DNA from: Setomelanomma holmii
Lineage: Eukaryota; Ascomycota; Dothideomycetes; Pleosporales; Phaeosphaeriaceae
Length of the DNA stretch: 64,000 nt
Reading direction: 5' to 3'
Assembly (NCBI GenBank): GCA_010015745.1
Contig: ML978232.1
Span: forward strand, 62,001-126,000
Positions 34,998 to 46,656 of the stretch are shown here, piece after piece. The number at the start of each line of letters is the position of its first letter. Within the stretch, counting starts at the first letter, position 1. The notes below the pieces were generated by a model. It was not told the origin of the DNA and ran no database searches. It was given only the letters and a program-made list of their open reading frames with translations. The position numbers and the translations under genes are program-made.

Positions 34998-36061
34998 TTA
35001 GGCGTAGACGATCCGGCCGTTGAAGCCGCTCGCAGTAACGCCAGCAGTGAAGTCGTCATCGAAGCTTGACTGAGGACCAGCGTTTGCCTCGGTGATGTTG
35101 TCGCCGAATTCGTCGACGTACATGGTCACTCGCTGCTGGAGGATATCATACTGCCAGTCACCGTAGTAGACCTCCTTGATCTCAATGCCAGGGCGGTAAA
35201 TGGAGATCTGCTTGAACTTGTCGGTGTCGACCCATCCAGGGATATGCTCGTCGTTCTTCAGAGTAGACACAGTGTCAGCGCATTTCAGGACATTGTGGAT
35301 CCGGAAGACTTACCTTGAGCTTGCGGACGTTGATAGTGTGGACGCGATGGAGCTGACCGAGGATCTGACCAAACATGGCGCGGTATCGGCCGCTGAAGAT
35401 GAAGGTGTTTGCGCCGACAACCTCGTTGACGTGATCCTCGTCGATTTCGTAGAGAATCTCGGAATCCTGCATGTTCAGACCCTTGCCCTCCTTGATAGCC
35501 AGATCCTCCCAAGCCCACCCCGAACGATACTCGTGCTCCCTCAGGCCCTCCGAAATGACATCCACCGTGCGCATGTACTCCACCAACAAAGGAAAATGAG
35601 AAAGTAGTTGAAGGAAACGCGCCATGTTGGCATACCTCGGGTAGATGTGCCTGTCCCGGGCCATCTCGCGATGGAACGACGGTGAAGTCGCCACATGGAA
35701 GCGCTTGTTGGCGGTGCGGAACTTGTTGACGTCCGGGCCCAGATGAGAGGCGATCTCGTTGATCAGCTCACACGGGATGTGCGGGAGGCCCTTCAGGCGC
35801 TTCGTTTAGCATGCGGATTGCGAACCAAACGGGAGAGGGTTTGAGGAAGGTGAATGTGGGTAGTGGATGGGAATGACGAATGGGTGTGACGGACGAGGAC
35901 GGTGAGTGGCCATACAACCAAAAGAGATAATACTAACTTTCATGTCAGGCTCAAGCTTGACCTTAGCGAGTGCGGAGGTGGCTGCAATCGTGTTAGCTGC
36001 GCTCTCTACACGAAATTGGAGATTAATACTTACCGTCTTCGATCATCTTCGAGCACGACAT
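34998..36061 (-). CDS. F-box-like protein
   Basis: 271 residues in four exons: 36061-36034, 35981-35938, 35799-35314, 35255-34998 (introns 52, 138 and 58 nt). After a short N-terminus (MSCSKMIEDATSALAKVK) comes HIPCELINEIASHLGPDVNKFRTANKRFHV, which fits the first helices of an F-box: a Leu/Pro start, two amphipathic helices and a conserved-type Asn-Lys-Arg turn. The remainder (YANMARFLQLLSHFPLLVEYM onward) has no repeat type I recognise; the C-terminus is beta-rich. If it is an F-box protein, it would bind Skp1 and present a target to the cullin-1 ligase encoded at 23-26 kb. The assignment of the F-box is moderate. Confidence 0.72.
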
Positions 36062-39000
36062 CTCAAATGCTAAACGGTACCGTGTGTGATGTCGTTGTAA
36101 GAGCCGTAACTTCGCAGATGATTCAGAACGATTGTGAAGGCGAAAATTGGTGTCAATGGCAAAGTGAGAGTGGGCGAAGCAGTTTTTTTAGTAGTGAGCG
36201 TGGGTAAGCTTGGGCCGCCGGCTTGTCTCCGGGTTTCGCAAGGCAGAAGCGTAGCGTGAGGGTGAGGAGGTGATGGTGAAGCCCGTTTGTCAAAACATGA
36301 GGACGGCACTAACTAGATATAGTAGTCAAAGCGCGTCGTGTGCAACTGACCGCTGTCCCTTTCACCATGGCAGACCTGCTTCAATTTGCAGTGCGCAGAA
36401 AGTGTACAAGAGAATAGGTGCAAGATAGACCAACGAAGTTCCATGGTTGAAAGAGCTTTCCATGTTGAGGTTGTTATGCGTGGAGAGGCAGGAAAGTGTA
36501 GACGAGAGGACCATTTTAGCGAAGAACAACTCACAATAACGAAAGCTGTCACAAATGAACTGCTGGATATGATTCCAGAGATGGAAAACATGTCTGCATG
36601 AGCGAACTGCAGCGGTTCATCACAATCGGCACCGATCGTGGCATTGTGTGACTCGAAGCAGAGATAAGTGGTCCACACCGAGGATCGATCCATGTGCTAT
36701 TCCTCATCTCGCGCAATCTTGCTCTTCTCGAAGATCTTATCTGCGTGTGCGATTCGCGTGCTGCCGCCAGCTTAACCATTTGTCGGGTGAAGACGATTGC
36801 TGATCCGTCAAGGGCATGGCGCAAGGCAAAGCGCGCTGAAGCGCTGCAGGAAGAAGGCGAGAGTAGCAAATGAGATCATGAAAACGAAGGAAAGAAGTGT
36901 GCGTGTGGAAGAAGAAGGAACTGAAGTGAGGATAGGCGATCGAAGTCCGAACAAGCGCGGGCTGACTAAAATGGCGTCCACTCCATTGGGAAGCGGCCAC
37001 TGGCAGGTATGAACACACCAACAAATCAGCACTATGAGCTCTCCTAGAAGCGCTGACCTGATATCTTACATTGTTCAGCAATATGAGGATATACACACGT
37101 CAATTGCGATGTTAATGCTCGTGAAGCTAACTTCATCATCACAGTCCTGCTTCGACGTTACTAGTACTGTCGGCTGTCGACTTGCTCGGGTTTTACGAGA
37201 TGTCTGGATACTTGCTGTTGCAAAACGAAAACCCTAATGTAGCATGTTTGGTGGTCAACGTAGACATAGCATCATGAGTCTTGAGAGGGCAATAGCACGC
37301 CTGTCATCATAATAGGGAATCCTGACGATACAAGCGTGCAAACACAAGTCATAACGACGGCAACCAAATTGAGCTCATGGTCACCTTTGGCTCTTTCATG
37401 TTAGAACTACGCCATTAGTGTTGATGCGGCTCTCCCCGCATTATGTCGAGATGAGCGCTTCTGCAGCTGCAGTGGGCGTCGGGATCAGCCGTGCGGATGA
37501 CTCGCAGTGCGAGCACATTGGTCTATCTTTATGATAGGTATGAAGTACTGGAGTTATGGGCCATGCTCTGAATGAAACATTGACATCCTGAAGCCTTCGT
37601 AATGCCGGAAGAACGAGAACTGGCTATGAGGATTATGCAAATTAGTTGAGTTGCAGTGAGCGCAAAACCATTGACCAAAGCCTAGGGACTCGCCTGATGC
37701 TCGTTTGACCCTTGAACAACTATTGGCCGTTCTTTGGTTTTCTGCAGTCGTACTCAGGGCCACGAGCTTCGTCTGTCCGCCTGTCACAGTTGAAGTATGC
37801 TCATCGTATGATACCGGGCAAAGCCCGAGACACACCCTCAAGCCACGTTCCCCGCTTTTCTCCATGATCTCGGGTCCCTGCAACACCACGGCACACAATC
37901 GCGTCTATCTCGTGATTTTGTGCTGGTTGGTATGGTGTTGTGTACCTTTGAAATGACGTATCGTTCTTTGGCAGGCTTGACATGTGTTCGGATGCATGGG
38001 CAGGGTAGCTGCGCTGGCTTATACTTCTCCATGTCTTCCGACTGGTACGTGTCCCACGTAGGTCGTCTCCGGATAAGGTTGGCCAACCATCAAGGTAGTA
38101 ATCTGCGAAGTGAGAACCGCTTGACAGTAGTCCTGCTCGTTTAGTCTTGCTGCGCAGAACTTTTAGCGCAGCATTGCACCAAGTCATTTCAACAGCGATC
38201 AGAACAACCAAGCTGAGTTTGTGAAGGAGACCTGCGACTCATTGGCGGCTGCGATCATTCGACGTATCTGTTACCGTAGAGCATGTGAATTTCCACAGAG
38301 CATGTCGTGGAGGGGAATAGCAGAGACGCGTCGTGTGACGATCAGCTGGAACGAGATAAGATAGCCGAACTCATGTAAGCGCCGTTGGCCTGGAAGTTCC
38401 GCCCGCCCACTCGTCCGCTCTTCCTCTTCCATTACACCATCGCGCGCCATCGCCAGAATTATCAATGTTATGCAAACTGGGTACCTTCGGCTTATGATTA
38501 CAGGCGACGAACAGGGGGCGGATCCGCCGCGGCCCTTCCTCTCCCCGCATGATGCAGAAGCCTGGCCTCACCGCCCGCTAGTTCTTGCAAAAGAGATCTC
38601 GTCAAAAGCAATAGCGCTCACATGGCCACGAGTCGGCGCGAAGCAGCGGACGAATTCTATGCAGTGTCGGTAAATTACTAGACTTTGGAGAGGAATTGAG
38701 CCTATAGCAGGACGTTCAACGCGACGTGCGGCCGCTCGCGTCATGCTCTTACACCAGCACCGACGCTTCGTAAGACAAAATCCCACGGCCTGTGACCACA
38801 TAGCAGCAGGCTTACACCAACGTGGTGGTGTTAGCAGATCTTGACCCGCTCATTTGCAGGCTTCTAACGCGTCAAGCTTGCCTGGGCTCGGAAAGGCTCT
38901 ACGAAGTGGAACCACATGGGTAAGCTGAAATTACCCTCTCCAGTCGTCTCCGATTTTCTATATCTGTGGTGTTGAGCGCGCTTCACGCTCCTTCGCGCTG

Positions 39001-40118
39001 CATCACTAGACCTCGGAGTTACTTACCCAAGTTCAACTCGTGAACCCGAAAGTTGCCTTTGAGCCGAGCCTCACTACTTTCATAAGACTCGACTACCCTA
39101 CGTGAATTTCTGGAAACGACAATCCCGTCTCCTGCGTGTTATCTCCATCTCACTCGCATCTCCACTCTGCCGCGTCAAACACTCCGCCCACATCCGCCAA
39201 GCCACCTTGATCATCGGCCAGCACCTTAAAGTCCGTCGATATCACCAAGCAACATCGCCTGCCCCATTATTCACAAACAATTCTGGGACTCGTAAAGATT
39301 TATACAACTTGCGCAAGAGCACCAAACGCGGAGCTTTCCAGCAAGACTACTCGACGACCCTCGCCAAGCGTGTTCGAGCCAAATAGCAGCCTCGTCTTGA
39401 AGGAGACCCAAACACCAAGACTCTTGGACTATTGTTTCACACTCTAGCCGCCACGCAAACACAATCAAGAGCCTGTGCAGTCCTAACAAACACGCATACG
39501 CTGAGGCTTGGTTGACGATCTGATCATCTGCGCCGCGACAATCTGCTGCAGCGGAAGATCCCCTGTGCGCCGGACCACTAGGAACGGAGCGTGCGACATC
39601 AAAGCTTCACAGCCAAGCACACTGCGCGACATCCCGCGCTGCATCTCTACGCGGCCACTGTGAAGCAAGGCTGCTGATCCTCCTACCGCCGCCTGAATAA
39701 TCGGCTCGTTGACTGACCGACCTGCATACGCCGTGCAGGAAGCCAGTACGCGACTCCGCAGCGGACTCACCGAGATTGCTTTTTGAATTTGTCGAAGAAT
39801 AATTCAATCAGTCACAGAAGTCATCTGACACACGCCGTTATCCCACATCCCACCCCTTGTTAGACCCACGGAAACCTGGCGGGATAGCTTGGCGAATCTA
39901 AACCCTGGTTGTATGCACAACTAAACTTCTGGAACTCTGGGGCACGCACGTACACCACTCCACATTTACGATACAAGTTTAGCTTCGAGAGAACACATAT
40001 AAGGCACCTACGACCCCTCTCACCGAGTCCAGCAACTCACTTCTTCCATCACTTTCAACAACATCTACCACGACCATCTTACCTCAACTTCAACCATAAA
40101 GACCACCACTCTGGCGCA
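36062..40118. other. long gene-poor stretch
   Basis: About 4 kb. Short overlapping frames on both strands; none shows a domain. The longest (36693-36313, minus, 126 codons) has a hydrophobic middle but no neighbours in splice register, so I did not call it. No inverted repeats, transposase or RNA gene recognised. Confidence 0.4.
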
Positions 40119-40499
40119 ATGTCTTCCTCCTACCACATCCCGTTTCCCCGCGCCTTCCTCGCTGTCAACACTCCGGTCAAAGGCTCCTCTCCCACTGCCG
40201 CCGTCAGCACATCTCCCACCGACACCGTTCAGCCCCAGCAGCCTGATCACGGGTTTCTTTCCAACCGGGCATCTGCCCACCCGCGCAACGCCTCCATCTC
40301 CAGCACTGCCAGCGATGCCAGCACTGCCTCTGCATCTGTTGGCGTCGCGCCACCTTCTCCCCCAACCCAGGCTGCCACTTCACCGGTCCTGGGCGCGAAG
40401 GTGTTTTCTCCTCTGGCGGTTAATGCAAGGCACGCGGTTGTCCCGAGCTTGGCGGATATGACGCCTGTGGCGCGGAGTGCGTTTTTGTCGAACAGGTAA
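40119..40499 (+). CDS. small Ser/Thr/Ala-rich hypothetical protein
   Basis: 126 residues from MSSSYHIPFPRAFLAVNTPV to DMTPVARSAFLSNR. Ser/Thr/Pro/Ala-rich middle, likely disordered; the end (VVPSLADMTPVARSAFLSNR) looks more constrained. FLSNR occurs twice, around residue 45 and at the end. No signal peptide or membrane segment. I do not recognise the family. The stop TAA overlaps a possible donor (AACAG/GTAATT), so an additional exon cannot be excluded. The leader before the ATG is C/A-rich, as in many fungal promoters. Confidence 0.55.
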   Translation: MSSSYHIPFPRAFLAVNTPVKGSSPTAAVSTSPTDTVQPQQPDHGFLSNRASAHPRNASISSTASDASTASASVGVAPPSPPTQAATSPVLGAKVFSPLAVNARHAVVPSLADMTPVARSAFLSNR

Positions 40500-40895
40500 T
40501 TTTCTTATCATCTGAGATATGGATGTACGGATGTGTACTTACGTGTGCGAAGAGGTCCGGGTTGGTGAATTTGCGCTGGGTGTTGACGGAAAATGGGGAT
40601 TTCGCGTGCTGGCAATGCGATGGAATTTGAAGAAGGGTTGAGAGAGCGAGCAAGCGGGCGGCGTTTTACGATGATCACGATACCACTATTTTCCATCTTG
40701 CTGCATGTATGCACGCAAAAGTCTACAAAGCCATATAACAAATGGGGGCGGTGGACAGGGCGTTTTTGGCTTCTAGGATTGTCAGGACAGATTGACTTCC
40801 ACAACATACATACTCACTGGGAATTGAATGATTAAAAAACTTATCCCTTTGATTTTCCTTGACTGCGCAGATGACTGGTCGGGAAGACGACTTGC
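40500..40895. other. convergent intergenic region
   Basis: About 400 bp between two small hypothetical genes. Nothing seen. Confidence 0.35.
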
Positions 40896-41446
40896 TCAAT
40901 CCACCGGAGTAAGTGGGTATGTTGGATATGCAGCTAGCCCACCGCCTACCATCCATAGTCCCCACGCATTATAAACAAAGCTTATCAATGCTTGTACAGC
41001 CTGTGTGCCGTGCCGTGCTGCTCCACTCAACAACGAATGCGCACTGATACGAATGACCATGGCATGTAATGCACCAACGACACTCGCGACATCAAGCGGG
41101 ATTGAGGTGGCTTGCCCAAGCAAGCTAAATCTACTCATGATACCTAGCAGCGTCACGGACGACGCTGTAGCCCGGGAGATTGTGCCGTGCTGGAGCCAGA
41201 AACGAGCGATTGTTTTCAAAGAGGAGCCAGCTTCGTCAGAGGATAGGATTTCAACATGTGTGAAGTCGTGGTGATTTTGAGCTGGTGCCGACTGTTAGCT
41301 TTGCGGGAAACCGATGGGAGTACTGAGGGCTGTATCATGGTAATTTCACCTGTGAGGAAATGTTCATTACACTGCGCGTTACCCATCATCTCTGGGTATC
41401 CGGTGCTATCATTGTCCACAGCAGGCTCGGCTGTGTTCGTTGCCAT
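40896..41446 (-). CDS. hypothetical protein, two exons
   Basis: 160 residues, reconstructed from two frames joined by a consensus intron at 41349-41282 (68 nt, donor GTGAAA, branch GCTAAC, acceptor ACCAG). Exon 1 starts MATNTAEPAVDND; exon 2 continues ...AQNHHDFTHVEILSSDEAGSS, then ARFWLQHG and a long weakly hydrophobic helical part (TLLGIMSRFSLLGQA, VVGALHAMVIRISAH, ALISFVYNAWGLWMVGGG). I do not recognise the family. The junction keeps the frame exactly, which supports a real gene. Two more in-frame ATGs lie upstream at 41458 and 41470 inside a 12-bp tandem repeat, each adding Met-Ala-Cys-His. Confidence 0.5.
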
Positions 41447-41470
41447 GTGGCATGCCATGTGGCATGCCAG
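41443..41470. repeat. 12-bp tandem repeat, about two copies
   Basis: The unit CATGTGGCATGC is repeated in tandem at 41444-41467. On the minus strand it encodes repeated Met-Ala-Cys-His and supplies alternative start codons for the hypothetical gene. Confidence 0.7.
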
Positions 41471-42392
41471 TGCCGATCCAATTTGATCAAAAGCGGTACC
41501 CCACAACAACTGCGCAATTGCGCAAACAGATGCTTGTCGTGACAGAAATGATTGGCTGCCACACTGTGGCGTTTGCTGATTCCCCCAGCTCGATCGCACC
41601 TTGTTCGTCAATCACTCCAGCTCAATCAGGCCTGTGAAAGCCCGAGACTGAGATCCACGTGCGACTCACGTTGAGTGTGCATCTGGGTAGGTGGTAGAAT
41701 TTAAAGTGCGCTTTCTTTCAATGAAGCTTTCAATGTCGATGTCCTATAGGTTGTGACCATACCCCTCGCAATCCAATCCGCTCTGCTCGCTGCCGCAATG
41801 TATTCAAAACTCGCTCTTAATTCGACGAAGAGTACTGAGTGGTGCCGCTCAAGACTGACGTGCTGTTTGGAGCCGGTTGAAATGTTCGGTCTGCTCTCGG
41901 CGCGGCTCCAAGACAGCTGGCGGATTGACTCGAGGAAGAAGTGACACAAACATCGTAAGAAGAGACTATAGCGTACCAGTCCCGCGCGCAAAGAAACAGA
42001 CCCCAGTAACATGTAGGAGGAATCGAGTCCTCGCGTCAACTTTTTCTCAGACCGAAAGCAAGCACTAAGCTCGGGATGGGTGTGCAAAACATGCAAAAGA
42101 GACAAGAATGTTTGTCGATTGAGCCTCAGGATCGACGGGCGCAACACAAGTGTCCATTGTTGCCGGCTTCCAAAAACACAAAGTATCCCCAGGGAATCTT
42201 AAAACGCCAAGAAACTCCAATGCTGCGCTCTGCTAAATGGCTAGAGGCAATGATATCTCCCAAAAGTCCTGAGTCGTGGCCGAGAATGTGCATAGAAATG
42301 GCACGACCGGGGAATGATCGTAAGGGCTCGTGTATTATGTAGTAAAGTGGGAGTGTTCGCGCGGTATGAACAGCGATCGAGGCGCCGGAGAA
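41471..42392. other. intergenic region
   Basis: About 920 bp downstream of the G-alpha gene and upstream of the small hypothetical. An open frame of ~149 codons on the minus strand has no recognisable content and is opposed by frames on the plus strand. Not called. Confidence 0.35.
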
Positions 42393-43705
42393 TTATAGGA
42401 TGCCCGAGTCTTTTAATGCATTTTGCAGTATTGTTTCTTTGACGGCAGCGAAGACGAGTCGAATATTCGATGTGTCGGTGGCTTGTGTGAGGCTGAAAAA
42501 GTCAGCAGATTGCAGGTTACTAGTTGAGCAAGCGCATCTTACTGAGGATATAGGTTGAGGTGAGCGCGGTTGACCTGGTTGAATCTCCAGAGCAGATACT
42601 TGGCGGCGCGGTTCACATCGTTGCCGCCAGAGTAATCCGGGAAGTAGTTGCCCAGTGGCGAACGCGCAAGTTTCGCCTTGAACAAGTCTACCTTGTTGAG
42701 GAAGAGGATGATACTGGTTCTCATGAACCACCGGCTGTTGACTACCGAGTCGAACAGCACTAAGCTCTCCATCATCCGGTTCTAGATGCGCGAGTCAGTG
42801 GCAGAGCAACGAGTCATTTCTGGATGCATACCTGTGAGCTCTCTTCCAATAGCACTTGATCGTACTCGCTCAATGCCACGCAGAAGATGATTGATGTGAC
42901 ATTTTCGAAACAATGTATCCATTTCTTGCGTTCGCTTCGTTGGCCACCCACGTCAAACATGCTATTTCATATTAGCCGACACGCCTGAGGGGTGTTTGAA
43001 GAGGCACGCACTGAATGCTTAGCTGGCCCATTGTGAATCTCGTTTCGTAGATACCGGTCGTCTTGGTACGCGCTCGCAGGACGTCCGACTCGACGGGGAT
43101 GTAGTTGGGGTCTGCTATCCGCTCGACTTCGTCGAAGAAGCTGCAAATGTCAGCGGAGTGGTATCATCAACTTGTCAGACATCGTACTATGGCGCGGAAT
43201 CCATCAGATAAAACTCGCTCGAGTGCTCAAGCACCTTGGGGATACACGGGTCGCGCCACATGGCTGTTATGGCTTGGCCCACCCGTACGTCGAGCGGCTT
43301 CTCTGGGTCGGGGTCCACAGTGTAGTCGACGAGGTAGCTGCAATACTCGTCGTTGCCCGGAGCTTCGGGCTGTATCTCGAATTGTCGCATTGCCCCAATG
43401 AGGGCCTTTGCGCAGTCGATGACGTTCTTGTAGATGGTCAGGCGGTACATGGCGAGCTCCTCCTGGGTGTAGCCATTCTGGTGGATAATCTTCATCTGCT
43501 TGACGATGGTCGACTTGCCGCTCTCGCCGGAGCCTGTCGCGCGTTAGCAAGCCTGACGCCATAGCCGGCCTCAGCTCTTACCCAGCAGCAGGATCTTGCA
43601 TTCTCGCCGTAACCGCCGCGAGTCCTCCTCGAGCTTGCGGTCAATGGCCTGGCTGCGCTTCTTCTGCTCGACATCGTCGTTGTTGGTGCTCATGCAGATG
43701 CCCAT
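42393..43705 (-). CDS. heterotrimeric G-protein alpha subunit, fungal group III (GNA-3/GanB-like)
   Basis: 355 residues in six exons: 43705-43582, 43533-43188, 43140-43012, 42961-42832, 42781-42543, 42492-42393; introns 47-50 nt. MGICMS carries the N-myristoylation Gly2 and a likely palmitoylated Cys4. P-loop GSGESGKST at residues 42-50, switch I RARTKTTG with catalytic Arg181, switch [14 protein letters not shown] with Gln207, NKVD guanine motif, and TQATD. The C-terminus ALKDSGIL lacks the CAAX-like Cys of pertussis-toxin substrates and matches the fungal group III subunits that act on adenylate cyclase/cAMP signalling in nutrient sensing and germination. Everything needed for activity is intact. 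It is divergent from the Hog1 gene. Confidence 0.95.
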
Positions 43706-46656
43706 GCTGGCGGAGGCTGGCTGCGGCTCGCGGCCGCGGGAGAATGGAGGATGTCGGGCGGGGACAATGACGGGGCGCTAGGCTCAGCGCGTCGCAAGGG
43801 AGTTGTCGCTGGTGTTCGGCGGCGGCGCGAGACAGCGTTCCAGGTGGGCGGCCGCGTGACGATGCAGCAGCGTTGGCGGCGATGTTGACGCTTCCGTCGG
43901 TCTGAGCTGCCAGATGCTAGACAGCTCCAGCTCCGTCAAAGGGGCGCGCAGGCAGTGTCAGCGCAGAGAGGGGCCGCCAGCGCGGATGTCGACAGCAGCG
44001 AGGGAGTGCTGCAATGGCGTCGGTGAAGGGGCCTGGTCACGGCGTGTGTGCGTAGAGCGTCGTGGTGGATGTCGTAGCATGCACTTGCGCTGGTCGGGGA
44101 GAAAGACGGGGCGGCTGGAGGCCTGTGCGGGCACGCCTTGCTCATCAACTAGGTAGGGGCTAAGGACCACGGGAGATCAGGGCTCTCAAGCGCGCGAGGG
44201 CCGTTGCATGCAGCCGGCTGGTGGGAAACGCTGCGCCGTGTCTGTGAATGCTGGGGGACCAAGATTGCGGAGAGCGTGTCCTTCACTGGGACGTGGACGC
44301 TAGATGCAGTGCGATTGCAAGAGTGGAGGTGCAGCGCCACGACGGGAAATGGAGCTGGAGTGTCTGAAGCTAAGCCTCATCAAACCAATTCTCCAAGATG
44401 CAGCGGCCATGCATCGACCAGCAATCAGCGGAAACTAGCACGAGCCAGCGACGGGACAGCGCTGGGCGGATGTGGTGGCGACTGTGTTTGTGCGGGCAAA
44501 GTGACAGACGGATGGAGGGCAGTGGTAGGACGGAGATGCGCTGCGAGGCCTGAGTCTGAGACGAAGCATGAAGTTGTATGCACGCCATCAGCCATGAGTT
44601 CGTGGCTGGTCGTCCCGTTATTGGTAGAGCGCCCGTGGGAGATGATTTCGGGACATTGCTACCGCATGCTGCGCGCTCACAGCACATTTCTTACACGGCC
44701 AGCGCCGCGGCTGTGTCTGCTGCACAATCTAGATCACCATACACTGCACTCAGTTCTGACGGCGCCCTCTTCATCGATGCAGCGTTCGGCTATGATCAGA
44801 GCTCCAGCTGGACTCGCCCTGCGGAGTACTTGCGGCTGTCTATCCGACCGTCTCCTCACAGCAGCCCGCCCGTGTCCTGCGATTGGCAGCCACTGCGAGC
44901 TCCTGTTGTAACTCTGACGAGCAACCGTTTTCAATCTTCACCTCTCCACCAGGCTAGCCCCAAATCTGGAGCCTGCGTCTATATTAAGGACCACACGTTG
45001 TCGACTGCTCACTGCTCTCTGCAGTTCGATTCTGGCCCCTGGAGGGTTGTCAGCCTGGCTGTCTCCAAGCATGCTTCATTAACCACTTTCTAACCCTCCC
45101 AATCGCTCGGTTCGTGCGACGCGGGCATCGCTGTTTCTGTGCACTCGCCAATTGCCCTTAGACTCCGTCGATGAAAATGTGTGAAGTCAAATGTCGAGGC
45201 GCATTCGATTATGCTGCAACGCCTCACTGCACGCTCTCGGGCTCGATGGAGCACTCAAAATGCACTGCATTCCTTAGACCAACGTTGGTCGCACAAAATA
45301 ATCAAGGTGAAGATCCTGGGTTGTCACCTGTCCTTCCACGTTGTTCAGCGATCTGGGCGATCACACTCCCTGCAGCTGCGGTGGCTCGCGCGCTTGCTCG
45401 GAGAGAGCCGAAGACATGCCTCGTGGGCGTGGTGCAAGTCGCACAGCTTGACTCGATTCAGCACAGCGATGGACTCATCGACTTGAGGTACACAATCTTA
45501 AATGCAAATGTACTGGAGCTGTGATTAACACCACCTCCCTGCCATGCCTCCCACCACGTCTTGGATAGGCTTGGCCTGAATATATTCCATTTCTCACAAG
45601 TGCATTTATGATAAAATGAGACTTTAATACGCTGAGTTTCTTTCATCACGACTTCGCCGACTTTGTGTAGCTTGCCCTCTGAACATCGCAGCATCGACCT
45701 CGCCGAGCACTATCATCAGTTCTAGAGATTAGAACGTCAGCAAGGCAAAATTCTGCCCGTACAGAATCTTTTCTTTCATGGTGCCCTGCAGAAGCCTCTT
45801 CACTACAGGGACAACGTGCCATGTGCTGGATATGTCAATCATCATACTCATCTTCGCGCTCGCCGAATTGCTAGAAGATCTTGGCTGAGCATGGCAATTC
45901 ACAGTGATGACTCAGCATTCCCATGTCAAGCCACGCGAAGACAGGACGAATGCGGTATTTTACATCTGACGTGCAGACATCGGAGGAGGGGTACTTTGCA
46001 AACAAGAAAGACCACCACCGGCAATAACGCTTGAATAGTTCTGCAAACTTGGCCTGGCTGATAGCGGTGTGCAAGATGGGCAAGTTAGACCAGGCATGGG
46101 AAAATTGAATCGCGACCAATACGTCATTGTTAATTCCCGAAACAGGTCGGGGTGGCCAGCGTTACCACCCCAGCGCATCTCTCCGCCGTGTTCCTGTGCC
46201 CCTCTTCTGCCCTCCAACCTCTGCTCTCTCACAAGCACAAGTCTCGCCCTGTCCTGGCAGTGATCAGCGCTGCCCGTCACTATCTCTTCGAGTCCCGATC
46301 CCTTTCGCCAATCCCTGTGTTGCCCTTGTCGGCCCCTCTGTTAGTCCGCGCGCGTTTGTTGTTCAACACCACGTCGACGAGGAACTGTCCAGCTGCTGCA
46401 CGCACGTAATTCAGCAGACCCGGAAGAACCCTCCGTATCTCCAGGTGCAAGACTCGAGGTCGTTGTTTTTGCCTCTATCCTCGGAACGCCCCCACCGACC
46501 CAATCCGGGACGCTGCCCTGTCCTAGCTGGAGGTCGTCTAAATCGCAAACCTGCTAGAGCCACCACCACTCTTCCGCCCACACCCACACCAACACCTCTT
46601 TTCCGCAGACACTCCCACACGCGCCAGTCGCAGGAACCTCACCACTACACATCACC
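43706..46656. other. 2.95-kb divergent region between G-alpha and Hog1
   Basis: Holds the promoters and probably long 5' leaders of both signalling genes. Several open frames (up to 235 codons) exist but they run over each other in many phases and show no domain. C/T-rich tracts on the plus strand are dense in 46200-46650, next to the Hog1 start. Confidence 0.45.

Noticed and set aside
36313..36693. 126-codon minus-strand frame with a hydrophobic middle
   Set aside because: No domain, no matching exon in splice register, and opposed by frames on the plus strand.
44204..45093. 235- and 171-codon frames upstream of the G-alpha and Hog1 genes
   Set aside because: Random composition, overlapping each other, no recognisable motif.
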